Assembly (NCBI GenBank): GCA_038526915.1
Contig: JBCBGF010000002.1
Location: forward strand, 1-64,000
Direction: 5' to 3'
From: JBCBGF01 sp038526915
GTDB lineage: Bacteria; Pseudomonadota; Alphaproteobacteria; Rhodobacterales; Rhodobacteraceae
DNA: 64,000 nt
Part shown: positions 41,803-51,118 of the stretch, piece after piece
How the letters are laid out: the number at the start of each line of letters is the position of its first letter
How positions within the stretch are numbered: the stretch's first letter is position 1
Notes under the pieces: generated by a model
Seen by the model: the letters and a program-made list of their open reading frames with translations, nothing else
What the model was told of the DNA's origin: nothing
Database searches by the model: none
Translations under genes and position numbers: made by a program

Positions 41803-42552
41803 TTCCTGGCGTTCCTGCGCCACGACCTGGCGCATGCCCGCGAGCGGCAGATACCCCCGCAGCATCCGGTCCCCGATGACAAAGGTCGGCGTGCCGGTGA
41901 TCTGGAGCCGTTGCGCCAGCGCGCGGTTTTCCTCGATCACGGCGGTCACTTCGGCCGCGTCCATCCCGGCCACGATCATGTCCCCGTCAAGGTCGAGATC
42001 GCTGGCAAGGCGGGCCAACGCATCACGCGAGTAGTCCCCTCGCCGCGTGATCAGCGCGTCGTTGACGGCCTTGTACGCATCCGGCCCAACATTCTGCAGC
42101 GTGGAGATCGCAAAGCGCGACGCCTCGATGGATTCAGGGCCTAGGATCGGGAACTCCTTGGTGATCGTGCGGATGTTGCCGTCGGTCGACACAAGCTCGG
42201 CCACTTCTGGGTGCGCGCGGCGGCAGTAGCCACAGCGATAGTCGATGAACTCGACCACCGTCAGATCGCCCTCCGGGTTGCCGCCAACGAACGAATGCCC
42301 GTCGTTGAAGATCGCGTCGGCATTGTCTGACACCATTGACATTGCGGCGGCGGCTTCTGCTGCGGCCTCACGTTCTTCCAGGATCGCGATGGCCTCCATC
42401 AGCACTTCGGGGTTTTCCAACAGGTATTCCCGGATCGCGGCATGGAAATCCGCGCGCTCGGCGGCGGAGAGGTTGCCAAAGTCAACGGCACCTGCCGGAC
42501 CCGTCATCAAAAGCGCGGTGGTGGCGGTTGCCAAAAGTGTCTTGCGGATCAT
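41800..42552 (-). CDS. DsbA-family thiol:disulfide interchange protein
   Basis: This is a 250-residue periplasmic protein with a signal peptide (about residues 1-22, ending AGA-V). A helical N-terminal region (AAIREYLLENPEVLMEAIAIL) typical of the Com1/ScsC-like DsbA group is followed by a thioredoxin-fold domain with catalytic FIDYRCGYCRRAH (CxxC near residues 108-111) and the cis-Pro loop ITGTPTFVIG near 219. It forms or isomerises disulfides in exported proteins. It lies 17 bases after an M48 peptidase gene on the same strand, suggesting envelope quality control. Its stop codon is contributed by the right arm of the inverted repeat. Confidence 0.87.
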   Translation of the reverse strand: MIRKTLLATATTALLMTGPAGAVDFGNLSAAERADFHAAIREYLLENPEVLMEAIAILEEREAAAEAAAAMSMVSDNADAIFNDGHSFVGGNPEGDLTVVEFIDYRCGYCRRAHPEVAELVSTDGNIRTITKEFPILGPESIEASRFAISTLQNVGPDAYKAVNDALITRRGDYSRDALARLASDLDLDGDMIVAGMDAAEVTAVIEENRALAQRLQITGTPTFVIGDRMLRGYLPLAGMRQVVAQERQE

Positions 42553-42569
42553 CCCGCGTCTCCCTTGTG

Positions 42570-43913
42570 TTACGAGGCGTTTTCAATCGCCCTCAATAGA
42601 TCATCGGCGCGCCGCCAGCCCAGGCTGCCATTGGGCAAGGCGCCGGCGGCGCGTTGTGCGTGGATTGCGGCGTCCTTGACCCGGCCGATCACGGCATATC
42701 GTTCCGCGGTGGCCAGGGACGCCATGCCGCCATTACCGGTGCGAGCATACGCCTGCGCGAGGTCGCGCAACAGCCGTGGATTGCGTCCATCCCGGCTGCG
42801 GGCAGCTTCGAGCGCCTGCAGGGCGCGGCGGGCGCTGGCGGCGTCTTCGCGCGTGAGCAGGGCCTGCCCCAGACCGGCGAGGATCAGCGGGTGGTTCGGG
42901 GCAAGATCGGCGGCGCGGGCATAGGCATTGATCGCGGCGTTGAAGTTGCGGCTTTCTAGCAGGATCTGCCCGCGCAACTCATGCACAAACGGATCGTTGG
43001 GCCGTTTGCGCACCAGCGCGTCGATCTCAGACATCGCGCGGTCCGTATCGGCATTGCGGTGGTGGGCCACGGCCTTGCGCATCAGGCCCACGTCCGAAGT
43101 GTCGCCCCTGTCGACACGGCGCAGGGTCCATTTCGGCGCCCGCAAGAACGCGCCGAGTTTTCCCTGTGCACGCAAGAACCAGTAATTGGCCTGGGGGTCG
43201 GACGATTGCGGCGCGCCCAAAGCCGCCGCCAGCCCCTTGACCGCGCGGATCCGGTCTCGCGTCAGCGGGTGTGCGCGCACATACGGGTCCTGACGGCTGG
43301 GCGACAGCACCTCTTGTCCGCGAAACCGGTCCAGCACCGCGGTCATGGCGGCAGGATCAACGCCTGCCTCGGCCATGTAGCGCAGGGCGGAGTTGTCGGC
43401 GGCGGCTTCTTCCGCGCGGGTGTGTGACAAAAACCGCCGGTTGGCCGACGACACGGTCCCGATCACCGCAGCGCCGCCCGCCTGTGCCTCACCCGCCAGT
43501 GCGGCGGCGACAGCCAGGGCGGTGGCCACGCCCACGGCGCTGCTGTTCGTGCCGCGCCGGTTGGTGATCCGGCGGGTGATGTGACCGTTGGCGATGTGGG
43601 CGATCTCGTGCGCGATGACGGCTTGCAGTTCGGCGGCTTCATCGAGGCGCAGGATCAGCCCGGAATTGAGGTAAATCGCGCGATCATCCACGATGAACGC
43701 GTTCATCTGATCGTCTTTGATCACAAGGACATCGATGCGCGCAGGGCTGAGGCCCGCGGCGATTATCAGGGGGCGGGCCAACTGATCCAGCGCGTATTCG
43801 ATATCGGCGTCACGGATCAGCGTGCGCGCGCTGGCGGGCAGGGCCATCGCGGCCAAGTAAGCGACGGTCGCGGCCACCAACAGGGCGCGCGTCACAAGCG
43901 GGTATCCCAGCAT
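42570..43913 (-). CDS. M48 metallopeptidase with TPR region (BepA-like)
   Basis: This 447-residue protein starts at ATG 43911-43913 (MLGYPLVTRALLV); the much longer in-frame extension runs into the divergent aminotransferase gene and is rejected. It has a signal peptide (about residues 1-28), a zinc peptidase domain with AVIAHEIAHIANGHITRR (HExxH, near residue 103) and the third ligand in RAEEAAADNSALRYM. The C-terminal half contains tetratricopeptide-like repeats (ALVRKRPNDPFVHELRGQIL, AADLAPNHPLILAGLGQALL). This matches BepA, a periplasmic protease/chaperone of outer-membrane proteins. Confidence 0.87.
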   Translation of the reverse strand: MLGYPLVTRALLVAATVAYLAAMALPASARTLIRDADIEYALDQLARPLIIAAGLSPARIDVLVIKDDQMNAFIVDDRAIYLNSGLILRLDEAAELQAVIAHEIAHIANGHITRRITNRRGTNSSAVGVATALAVAAALAGEAQAGGAAVIGTVSSANRRFLSHTRAEEAAADNSALRYMAEAGVDPAAMTAVLDRFRGQEVLSPSRQDPYVRAHPLTRDRIRAVKGLAAALGAPQSSDPQANYWFLRAQGKLGAFLRAPKWTLRRVDRGDTSDVGLMRKAVAHHRNADTDRAMSEIDALVRKRPNDPFVHELRGQILLESRNFNAAINAYARAADLAPNHPLILAGLGQALLTREDAASARRALQALEAARSRDGRNPRLLRDLAQAYARTGNGGMASLATAERYAVIGRVKDAAIHAQRAAGALPNGSLGWRRADDLLRAIENAS

Positions 43914-43968
43914 TGACTGTCCTTGGTCAGACGTGCACGTCTTTCGCGCCCAGCATAGGAGAGGCGCC

Positions 43969-45111
43969 ATGGAAACCTCAAGCCGCAGTGACGTCGATCC
44001 CTTCATCGTGATGGATGTGATGGAAGCGGCGCGGGCGGCTGAAGAGGCGGGGCGGCATGTCATCCATATGGAGGTGGGCCAGCCCGGAACACCGGCGCCA
44101 TCGGGCGCGCGGGCGGCGCTGGCCGCGGCGATGCAGGACGATGCGTTGGGATACACGGTGTCGCTGGGCCTGCCTGCGTTGCGAGAAAGAATTGCCCAGC
44201 ATTATCGCGACAAGCACGGGGTGGATCTGGACCCCGCGCGGGTGATCGTGACCGCCGGATCTTCGGGGGCGTTCCTGTTGGCCTTCACAGCGCTGTTTGA
44301 TCCCGGCGCGCGGGTGGCCATGGGCGATCCCGGCTATCCGTCCTACCGGCAGGTGCTCAAGGCGCTGAGCCTGACGCCCGTTGGCCTTCCCACACAGGCC
44401 AAGACCCGGTTTCAGCCGGTGGCCGAGGATTTGCCCGACGACATCGACGGGCTGATCGTGGCATCGCCTGCCAACCCGTCGGGCACCATGCTCGACGCGC
44501 CCGCCTTGCAAGCCCTGATCGACGCGACCGCCGCGCGCGGCGCGGCCTTTGTGTCTGACGAGATCTATCACGGGATCGAGTATGACCGGCGGGCCGTGTC
44601 CGCGCTGGAGCTGACCGACGATGCCTATGTGATTAACTCCTTCTCCAAGTACCACTCGATGACGGGCTGGCGGATCGGCTGGATGGTGGTGCCCGACGCC
44701 CATGTCCGCACGATTGAGCGGCTGAGCCAGAACATGTTCATCTGTGCCCCACACGCGGCCCAAGTGGCGGCCCTGGCGGCGATGGACTGCACCCATGAGC
44801 TTGAGGGCTACCTCGCGACCTATGCCCGCAATCGGGCGTTGATGATGGACGGGCTGCCGACGGCCGGGTTCACGAAATTTGCGCCGCCTGACGGGGCGTT
44901 CTACGTCTATGTTGATGTCTCAGACCATACCGATGACAGCCGCGCATTTGCTGCGGAGCTGTTGGAGCATGCGGGTGTGGCGGTGACACCGGGTCTCGAT
45001 TTCGATCCGGTGCGGGGGCACAAGACGTTGCGGTTTTCCTATGCGCGCTCGACCGCGGATATCGAGGAAGGCCTGCGCCGATTGGCCGAGTATGTGCACG
45101 CGCGCAGCTAA
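43969..45111 (+). CDS. PLP-dependent aminotransferase, class I/II
   Basis: This 380-residue enzyme starts at ATG 43969 behind TAGGAGAG. Fold-type I motifs are MEVGQPGTPAPSG near residue 37, TAGSSGAFLLAFTALFDPG near 98, ASPANPSGTMLD near 167, the PLP lysine in NSFSKYHSMTGWRIGWM near 230 and the C-terminal LRFSYARS with the substrate-binding Arg near 356. It transfers amino groups between an amino acid and a 2-oxo acid. The exact amino acid is not evident (aspartate/alanine-type is the usual default). It is divergent from the M48 gene. Confidence 0.87.
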   Translation: METSSRSDVDPFIVMDVMEAARAAEEAGRHVIHMEVGQPGTPAPSGARAALAAAMQDDALGYTVSLGLPALRERIAQHYRDKHGVDLDPARVIVTAGSSGAFLLAFTALFDPGARVAMGDPGYPSYRQVLKALSLTPVGLPTQAKTRFQPVAEDLPDDIDGLIVASPANPSGTMLDAPALQALIDATAARGAAFVSDEIYHGIEYDRRAVSALELTDDAYVINSFSKYHSMTGWRIGWMVVPDAHVRTIERLSQNMFICAPHAAQVAALAAMDCTHELEGYLATYARNRALMMDGLPTAGFTKFAPPDGAFYVYVDVSDHTDDSRAFAAELLEHAGVAVTPGLDFDPVRGHKTLRFSYARSTADIEEGLRRLAEYVHARS

Positions 45112-45166
45112 CGGTTCACGCACGCGCAGGATCGCGCTATACACCGAAAAAACGAACAGTGGGGCC

Positions 45167-46387
45167 ATGGGCAGCCTTCGGATCCTAATCACGCTGTGCG
45201 CGGCAGTGCTTGTTTTAACGAGTGCGGCGCGCGCCGACTTGACTGCATTGGCCCGCGTCGATGCGGGCGAGAGTGTGGTCGTAGGCGATGCGAGCGGGGT
45301 GACGATTGAGCTCGCCCTGTCGCAACCGGTGCCCTGGCGCGTCTTCACGTTGGATGAGCCGCGGCGGGTGGTTCTGGACTTCAGCGATGTGATCTGGCCT
45401 GACGCCATCGACGTTGTCACGCCAACGGTGACGGACCTGCGGACAGGTGTGTTCCAGCCGGGTTGGTCGCGGATGGTGATCGACATTGCGGCGCCGTTGG
45501 CGATTGAAACGGCTGAACTGAACACAGACACCGTAGATGGCAGCGCGCGGCTGCGGGTGTCTCTGGCTGCCACGACTGCTGAGGCATATGCGCAGGCCTC
45601 CGGCGTGACACCGAGCGCGGTGTTTGACGAGGCCGAGGAAGAGATCACCGTGATCGCGCCAAAACCCCGTGCCGACAGTCTGTTACGGGTGATGCTTGAT
45701 CCCGGCCATGGCGGTATCGATCCCGGGGCGGAGGCGGGTGGTCTGGTGGAGGCGGACCTGATGCTGACCTTCGCGCGTGAGCTGCGCGAGGTATTGCTGC
45801 GCGCCGGTGGGTTTGACGTGGTGATGACGCGCGACAGCGATGTCTTCGTCCCCCTCGAGGCGCGGATCAGCAAGGCGCGCGCGGCAGGGGCGGAGGTGTT
45901 TTTGTCGCTCCACGCTGATGCCTTGCCAGAGGATGCGGGGCAGGCGTCGGGGGCCACGATCTATACGTTGTCCGAAAGTGCGTCTGACCTTGCCTCGCAA
46001 CGCCTCGCAGAACGCCACGATCAAGCGGATTTGCTGGCAGGGATCGATCTGAGCGGGCAGGGCGATGAAATAGCACTTGTTTTGATGGACCTTGCGCGGC
46101 GGGAAACCGCGCCGCGGACCGAGATGCTGGCCGAGGCCCTGGTCGACAAACTGGGTGCCGCGACGGGCGCCATGAACAACCGCCCCCTACGCTCCGCCGG
46201 GTTTTCGGTGCTCAAAGCGCCGGATATCCCGTCGGGGTTGATTGAGCTTGGGTTTCTGTCCAACGCGGCAGATCGCAAGAACCTGGCCGATCCGGCGTGG
46301 CGCAAACGCGCCGCAGAGGGGATACGAGATGGGTTGCGCAGTTGGGCTGTTGCGGATGCGGAACGCGCCGCCTTGGTACGGAACTGA
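45167..46387 (+). CDS. amiC: N-acetylmuramoyl-L-alanine amidase (AmiC-type)
   Basis: This 406-residue periplasmic amidase starts at ATG 45167 (MGSLRILITL); a longer in-frame reading overlaps the aminotransferase. It has a signal peptide of about 22 residues and an N-terminal AMIN domain (about 30-140) that targets peptidoglycan or the septum. The C-terminal Amidase_3 domain has zinc-site motifs MLDPGHGGIDPGA near residue 176, the Glu in GGLVEADLMLTFA near 193, FLSLHADA near 247 and the catalytic Glu in GLIELGFLSN near 359. It cuts the stem peptide from N-acetylmuramic acid during cell separation. PBP1a follows on the same strand, a frequent pairing. Confidence 0.92.
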   Translation: MGSLRILITLCAAVLVLTSAARADLTALARVDAGESVVVGDASGVTIELALSQPVPWRVFTLDEPRRVVLDFSDVIWPDAIDVVTPTVTDLRTGVFQPGWSRMVIDIAAPLAIETAELNTDTVDGSARLRVSLAATTAEAYAQASGVTPSAVFDEAEEEITVIAPKPRADSLLRVMLDPGHGGIDPGAEAGGLVEADLMLTFARELREVLLRAGGFDVVMTRDSDVFVPLEARISKARAAGAEVFLSLHADALPEDAGQASGATIYTLSESASDLASQRLAERHDQADLLAGIDLSGQGDEIALVLMDLARRETAPRTEMLAEALVDKLGAATGAMNNRPLRSAGFSVLKAPDIPSGLIELGFLSNAADRKNLADPAWRKRAAEGIRDGLRSWAVADAERAALVRN

Positions 46388-46477
46388 GCGTGACCCCGCG
46401 TAATTTCCCCCCAGAGTTTTTTGACCGTTCAGGCATGCCAGCGTATAAGCCGTTGGAACCAAAACGGGGTTGTTTAG

Positions 46478-49048
46478 GTGCTTAGGCTTATCCTTTCGTT
46501 CTTTGGTGGTCTGTTCACGATGGCCACGAACGGCGCGATCATGGCGGTGCTCTTGGTGGGCGCGGTTTTTTACTTCTATGGCCGCGACCTGCCCAATCAT
46601 GAGCAATTGGCCCAATACACCCCGCCAACGATCAGCCGGATCTATTCGGCTGAGGGCCGGATCATCGATGAGTTCAGTCAAGAGCGCAGGCTGTTCACGC
46701 CCATCGAAGACGTGCCCGAGATGGTGAAGGGCGCCTTCATTTCGGCGGAAGACAAGAACTTCTACGAACACCAGGGCTTTGACCTGCGCGGCATCATTGC
46801 CGCCGGGGTCGAGGCGGTGCAGACGCGCGGCGCGCGGGTACGCGGGGCCTCGACCATTCCGCAGCAGGTGGTGAAGAACTTCCTTCTGTCGTCGGATCGG
46901 TCGGCAGAGCGGAAGATCAAGGAACTGATCCTGTCGGTGCGGTTGGAGAACACGCTGAGCAAGGACAAGATCCTTGAATTGTACCTCAACGAGATTTTTC
47001 TGGGTCAGAACAGCTATGGCGTGACGGCGGCGGCGCAGACCTATTTCAACAAGACCCTCGCCGAATTGACCCCGCAAGAGGCCGCCTATCTCGGCGCGCT
47101 GCCACAGCGGCCTGGCAACCTGCATCCTGTGCGGCAGATGGACGATGCGATTGCGCGGCGGAACTTCGTGCTGCGCGAGATGTTCGAGAACGGCTATCTC
47201 GATCGCGCGGCCTATGACGCGGCGCGGGAAGCACCCCTGCTGACGGTACAGAATGGCGATTACGAAGGGTTCCGCCAGCAATTGCCGCCCCGCGATTACT
47301 TCACTGACGAGATCCGCCGGCAGCTGAGCCGCGACTTTGGCGAAGGGCAGTTCTTTGGTGGTGGTCTGACCGTCCGCGCGACCTTTGATCCCGAGATGCA
47401 GGCTGAGGCGGCGCAAGCGCTGCGGCGGCAGTTGGAGGCTTATGATCGCGAACAGGGCGTTTGGCGTGGCACAGGCGTTCAGATCCCGGCAGAACAGTTG
47501 AGCGATGAAGTGAGCTGGCGCACCGCGCTGGCCGAGGCGGACGTGCCGCGCGACATCGACGGCTGGTTCCCCGCCGTGGTCCTGCAAGTGGGCCAAAGCG
47601 GCGCACGGATCGGGATCGAGGGGGTCGAGGACGACGAAGACGGTCACTTCATCCTGGCCGAAGACGTCACCTGGGCGCGCAAGGACCTGGGCGATGACCA
47701 GCTGGGCCCGCGCGCGCAAGTGGCGGGCGATCTGCTGGAGTTGGGCGATGTCGTCCATGTGCGGGCGATTGGTGATGGCGAGGGCAACTTTGTCCGCTGG
47801 AGCCTGCGCCAGGTGCCCGAGGTGCAGGGCGCGTTCATGGCGATGGACGTGCAAACGGGCCGTGTGATCGCGATGCAGGGGGGGTTCTCCTATCAGCATT
47901 CGGTCTTCAACCGCGCGACACAGGCCACGCGCCAGCCGGGATCATCGTTCAAGCCGTTTGTCTATGCTGCCGCGCTCGACAGCGGGTTCTCTCCGGCCAC
48001 GATCCTTGTCGACGCCCCGATTGCGGTTGAAACAAACGACGGTATCTGGCGGCCGCGCAACGCTTCCAACCGCTTTTATGGCCCGACGCCCCTGCGCACC
48101 GGGATCGAGCAGTCGCGGAACCTGATGACCGTGCGCCTGGCCGAAGAGCTGGGCATGGATGCGGTGGCGTCCTATGCCGAACGCTTTGGCGTCTATGATC
48201 GGATGGGGCGGTTTCTGGCCAACTCGCTGGGGGCGGAAGAGACCACGCTTTATCGCATGGTCGCGGCCTATGCGATGTTTGCCAATGGCGGGCAGCGGTT
48301 GGAGCCGACGCTGGTGGACCGGGTGCAGGATCGCTGGGGTACGACAATCTACCGCCACGATCAGCGTGACTGTGTGGATTGCGACGTCGCCGCTTTGGAT
48401 CAGGGCCGCGCCCCGCGCGTGATCTCGAACCGGCGGCAGGTGATGGACCCGGTGACGGCCTATCAGTTGACCTCGATGATGACGGGTGTTGTTGAGCGGG
48501 GGACGGCGGCGGGCCGGATCGACCTGAATGTGCCCACCGCGGGCAAAACCGGCACGACGAACGATGCGCGCGATGTGTGGTTCGTGGGCTTTACCTCGAA
48601 CATCGTGGCAGGCTGCTACATCGGCTATGACATCCCGCGCGCCTTGGGCCAGGGTGCCAGCGGCGGACGGTTCTGTGCGCCGGTCTTCAACGATTTCATG
48701 CAAAAGGCGACCGCGAAGTTCGGTGGCGGGCGGTTTGAGATCCCCGAAGGCGGGCGGTTCATCAAGATCGACCGCTTCACCGGCGAACGCCTGCCCAACG
48801 ATGCGTTTGGCGAAAACGTCGTGGCCGAGTTCTTCCGTGACGGGGAAGAGCCGGTGTTTGGCGTGGCCTTCGATGGTGGTTTTGCCATGGGTTCGACCCT
48901 GCCGTTGTTCGACCCGAGCAGCCCCGAAGCCCTGCAGACGCAGCAACAGCAACCCTTGCCCAGCACGGTGGACCCCGCGACGGGCGAGGTGGTGCAGGCA
49001 CCGACCCGGCGCAACATCGGCACGATCTCATCCGGTGGGCTCTACTGA
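46478..49048 (+). CDS. mrcA: Penicillin-binding protein 1A, bifunctional
   Basis: This 856-residue class A PBP starts at GTG 46478. It has an N-terminal membrane anchor (about residues 13-35). The glycosyltransferase GT51 domain shows SAEDKNFYEHQGFD (catalytic Glu near 91), RGASTIPQQVVKNFLL and KDKILELYLNEIFLGQNSYG. An OB-like insert follows. The transpeptidase domain has SxxK as Ser489-Lys492 (QPGSSFKPF), SRN in IEQSRNLMT, and KTGT at Lys690. It polymerises and cross-links peptidoglycan at the inner membrane. The C-terminal tail has a Gln-rich stretch. Confidence 0.95.
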   Translation: MLRLILSFFGGLFTMATNGAIMAVLLVGAVFYFYGRDLPNHEQLAQYTPPTISRIYSAEGRIIDEFSQERRLFTPIEDVPEMVKGAFISAEDKNFYEHQGFDLRGIIAAGVEAVQTRGARVRGASTIPQQVVKNFLLSSDRSAERKIKELILSVRLENTLSKDKILELYLNEIFLGQNSYGVTAAAQTYFNKTLAELTPQEAAYLGALPQRPGNLHPVRQMDDAIARRNFVLREMFENGYLDRAAYDAAREAPLLTVQNGDYEGFRQQLPPRDYFTDEIRRQLSRDFGEGQFFGGGLTVRATFDPEMQAEAAQALRRQLEAYDREQGVWRGTGVQIPAEQLSDEVSWRTALAEADVPRDIDGWFPAVVLQVGQSGARIGIEGVEDDEDGHFILAEDVTWARKDLGDDQLGPRAQVAGDLLELGDVVHVRAIGDGEGNFVRWSLRQVPEVQGAFMAMDVQTGRVIAMQGGFSYQHSVFNRATQATRQPGSSFKPFVYAAALDSGFSPATILVDAPIAVETNDGIWRPRNASNRFYGPTPLRTGIEQSRNLMTVRLAEELGMDAVASYAERFGVYDRMGRFLANSLGAEETTLYRMVAAYAMFANGGQRLEPTLVDRVQDRWGTTIYRHDQRDCVDCDVAALDQGRAPRVISNRRQVMDPVTAYQLTSMMTGVVERGTAAGRIDLNVPTAGKTGTTNDARDVWFVGFTSNIVAGCYIGYDIPRALGQGASGGRFCAPVFNDFMQKATAKFGGGRFEIPEGGRFIKIDRFTGERLPNDAFGENVVAEFFRDGEEPVFGVAFDGGFAMGSTLPLFDPSSPEALQTQQQQPLPSTVDPATGEVVQAPTRRNIGTISSGGLY

Positions 49049-49109
49049 TCTTGCCGCCCTTGGGGCGCGTTGGTATCACCCGCATCTGACCTGACCTGCG
49101 AGAGCCGTG

Positions 49110-50237
49110 ATGCGCGCCGAAGCCGAAAACACTGTGGCCGAGATCGAGAAATCCCTGGCGCTGTTGCGCCAGCGGATGGATTGGAAGACCGCGGAGCATC
49201 GCCTGGAAGAATTCAACGCGATGACCGAGGATCCCGATCTTTGGAACGATCCCGACCGGGCGCAAAAGTTGATGCGCGAGCGGCAGATGCTGGTGGATGC
49301 GGTGGATCGCTACAAATCCATGCGCCAGGAGCTGTCCGACAATGTCGAGCTGATTGAACTTGGCGAGATGGAGGACGATGCCGAGGTTGTGGGCGAGGCG
49401 GAGGAGGCGCTGAAGGCGCTGGCCAAACGCGCGGCCCAGGCCGAGTTGGAGGCGCTGTTGTCGGGCGAGGCGGATGGCAACGACACGTTTTTGGAGATCA
49501 ACGCGGGCGCCGGCGGGACCGAAAGCTGCGACTGGGCGTCGATGTTGGCGCGGATGTATGTGCGATGGGCCGAGAAGCACGGCTATTCGGTCGAGTTGAT
49601 GAGCGAAAGCGCAGGCGACGAGGCAGGGATCAAATCGGCGGCCTATAAGATCTCGGGGCCTAACGCCTATGGGTGGTTGAAGTCTGAATCTGGTGTCCAC
49701 CGGCTGGTCCGGATCTCGCCCTTCGACAGCGCAGCCAAGCGGCACACGTCGTTTTCATCGGTCTGGGTCTATCCGGTGGTCGACGACAATATCGAAATCG
49801 ACGTGAACCCCAGCGATATCCGGATCGACACCTATCGGTCCTCGGGCGCTGGCGGGCAGCATGTGAACACCACCGACTCCGCAGTGCGGATCACCCACAT
49901 CCCCACGGGGATCGTTGTGACGAGTTCGGAGAAATCCCAGCACCAGAACCGCGATATCGCGATGCGGGCACTGAAATCGCGGCTCTATCAGCAAGAGCTC
50001 GATCGCCGGAACGCTGCGATCAACGAGGCGCATGAAGCGAAGGGGGAAGCGGGCTGGGGCAACCAAATTCGATCCTATGTGCTGCAGCCCTATCAGATGG
50101 TGAAGGACCTGCGCACCAACCATGAGACGTCGGACACCAAGGGGGTGCTCGACGGGGATCTCGATGCGTTCATGGCGGCGACACTGGCACTGGATGTGGC
50201 CGGCAAAAGCCGGGCCGAGGCGCAGGGTGAGGGCTAG
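49110..50237 (+). CDS. prfB: Peptide chain release factor 2
   Basis: This class I release factor of 375 residues starts at ATG 49110, with GTG 49107 immediately before it as an alternative. It terminates translation at UGA and UAA. The SPF tripeptide that reads the stop codon is in RISPFDSAAKRH near residue 203. The GGQ motif that triggers hydrolysis is in SGAGGQHVNTTDS near 247. The frame is uninterrupted, so the programmed frameshift with an internal UGA found in many prfB genes is absent here. Confidence 0.95.
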   Translation: MRAEAENTVAEIEKSLALLRQRMDWKTAEHRLEEFNAMTEDPDLWNDPDRAQKLMRERQMLVDAVDRYKSMRQELSDNVELIELGEMEDDAEVVGEAEEALKALAKRAAQAELEALLSGEADGNDTFLEINAGAGGTESCDWASMLARMYVRWAEKHGYSVELMSESAGDEAGIKSAAYKISGPNAYGWLKSESGVHRLVRISPFDSAAKRHTSFSSVWVYPVVDDNIEIDVNPSDIRIDTYRSSGAGGQHVNTTDSAVRITHIPTGIVVTSSEKSQHQNRDIAMRALKSRLYQQELDRRNAAINEAHEAKGEAGWGNQIRSYVLQPYQMVKDLRTNHETSDTKGVLDGDLDAFMAATLALDVAGKSRAEAQGEG

Positions 50238-50284
50238 GTCCCCAGCTTCGGACTGCGTATTTTTGACAAGAAGAAGCAGGTGGG

Positions 50285-50314
50285 TTGACGCGCATTTATG
50301 CCGTTGGGCATCAT
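50285..50314 (+). promoter_or_regulatory. Candidate promoter of the DUF2189 gene
   Basis: TTGACG (50285-50290) and CATCAT (50309-50314) are 18 bases apart, 24 bases before the ATG at 50339. The -10 match is only moderate. Confidence 0.35.
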
Positions 50315-50338
50315 CGCGCCTGGGAGGAGAGCCGGGCC

Positions 50339-51118
50339 ATGACTGACACGCCGCCGATCGAGGCGTCGCCGATCCCCGAGATCGGCCAGGTGACACTGCA
50401 CGAGATCTGGAGCGCCTTAAAGGCGGGGGCGCATGATTTCCGGCGGGCCCCGGCCTATGGCCTATTTTTCAGCGCGTTTTACGTGCTGGTGGGCGCGGTC
50501 CTGATCCTGATCGACGCGGGCACCTTTGTCTGGACGCTGGTCCTGTCGCTGGGCTTTCCGCTGGTGGCACCCTTTGCAGCGGTGGGGCTTTACGAGGTGA
50601 GCCGGCGGCTGGAGGCGGACATCCCCCTGGTCTGGCGCGATATTCTGGGCGTCGTCTTTGCCGAGAAGGACCGCCAGATGCCGTGGATGGGGGTGATCAT
50701 CCTGCTGGTCTTTCTGTTCTGGTCGTTCTTTGCCCATATGCTGTTTGCGCTGTTCATGGGGCTGTCGACGCTGACCAACATCTCGTCCTCCTATGAGGCG
50801 CTCCTGACGCCTACGGGCCTGACGATGATGGGGATGCAAGTGGTCGTAGGGGCCGCAGTGGCGTTTCTGGTCTTTGCGGCCACGGTGGTCAGCTTGCCCC
50901 TGCTGTTGGAAAAAGAGATCGATTTCGTCACCGCGATGCTGACGAGCTTTCGGGCCGTGGGGCAGAACCTTGGGGTGATGCTCATCTGGGCCGCGGTGAT
51001 TGCGGGTCTACTGTTTCTGGGAATGGTGCCGCTGTTTCTGGGGCTGTTGGTCGTGCTCCCGATCCTGGGGCATGCAACGTGGCATGTGTACCGACGGACC
51101 CTCTATCACCCGATCTGA
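50339..51118 (+). CDS. DUF2189 family membrane protein
   Basis: This 259-residue protein starts at ATG 50339 after a GGGAGGAG site; the in-frame extension to 50285 covers the candidate promoter and is rejected. About six hydrophobic helices follow an N-terminal cytoplasmic segment containing HEIWSALKAGAHDFRRAPAYG, the recognisable DUF2189 opening. The function of the family is unknown; it is often described as an uncharacterised cytochrome-associated or integral membrane protein. Its end overlaps the end of the convergent MFS gene by 13 bases. Confidence 0.83.
   Translation: MTDTPPIEASPIPEIGQVTLHEIWSALKAGAHDFRRAPAYGLFFSAFYVLVGAVLILIDAGTFVWTLVLSLGFPLVAPFAAVGLYEVSRRLEADIPLVWRDILGVVFAEKDRQMPWMGVIILLVFLFWSFFAHMLFALFMGLSTLTNISSSYEALLTPTGLTMMGMQVVVGAAVAFLVFAATVVSLPLLLEKEIDFVTAMLTSFRAVGQNLGVMLIWAAVIAGLLFLGMVPLFLGLLVVLPILGHATWHVYRRTLYHPI

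Noticed and set aside
46187..47899. A 570-codon open frame antisense to amiC and the PBP1a gene
   Set aside because: It is a shadow of two well-supported genes. GC-rich codon bias leaves the complementary frame open, and its protein has no recognisable domain.
49110..50237. Programmed frameshift in prfB
   Set aside because: The frame is continuous from the ATG to the stop, with no internal UGA near codon 25.
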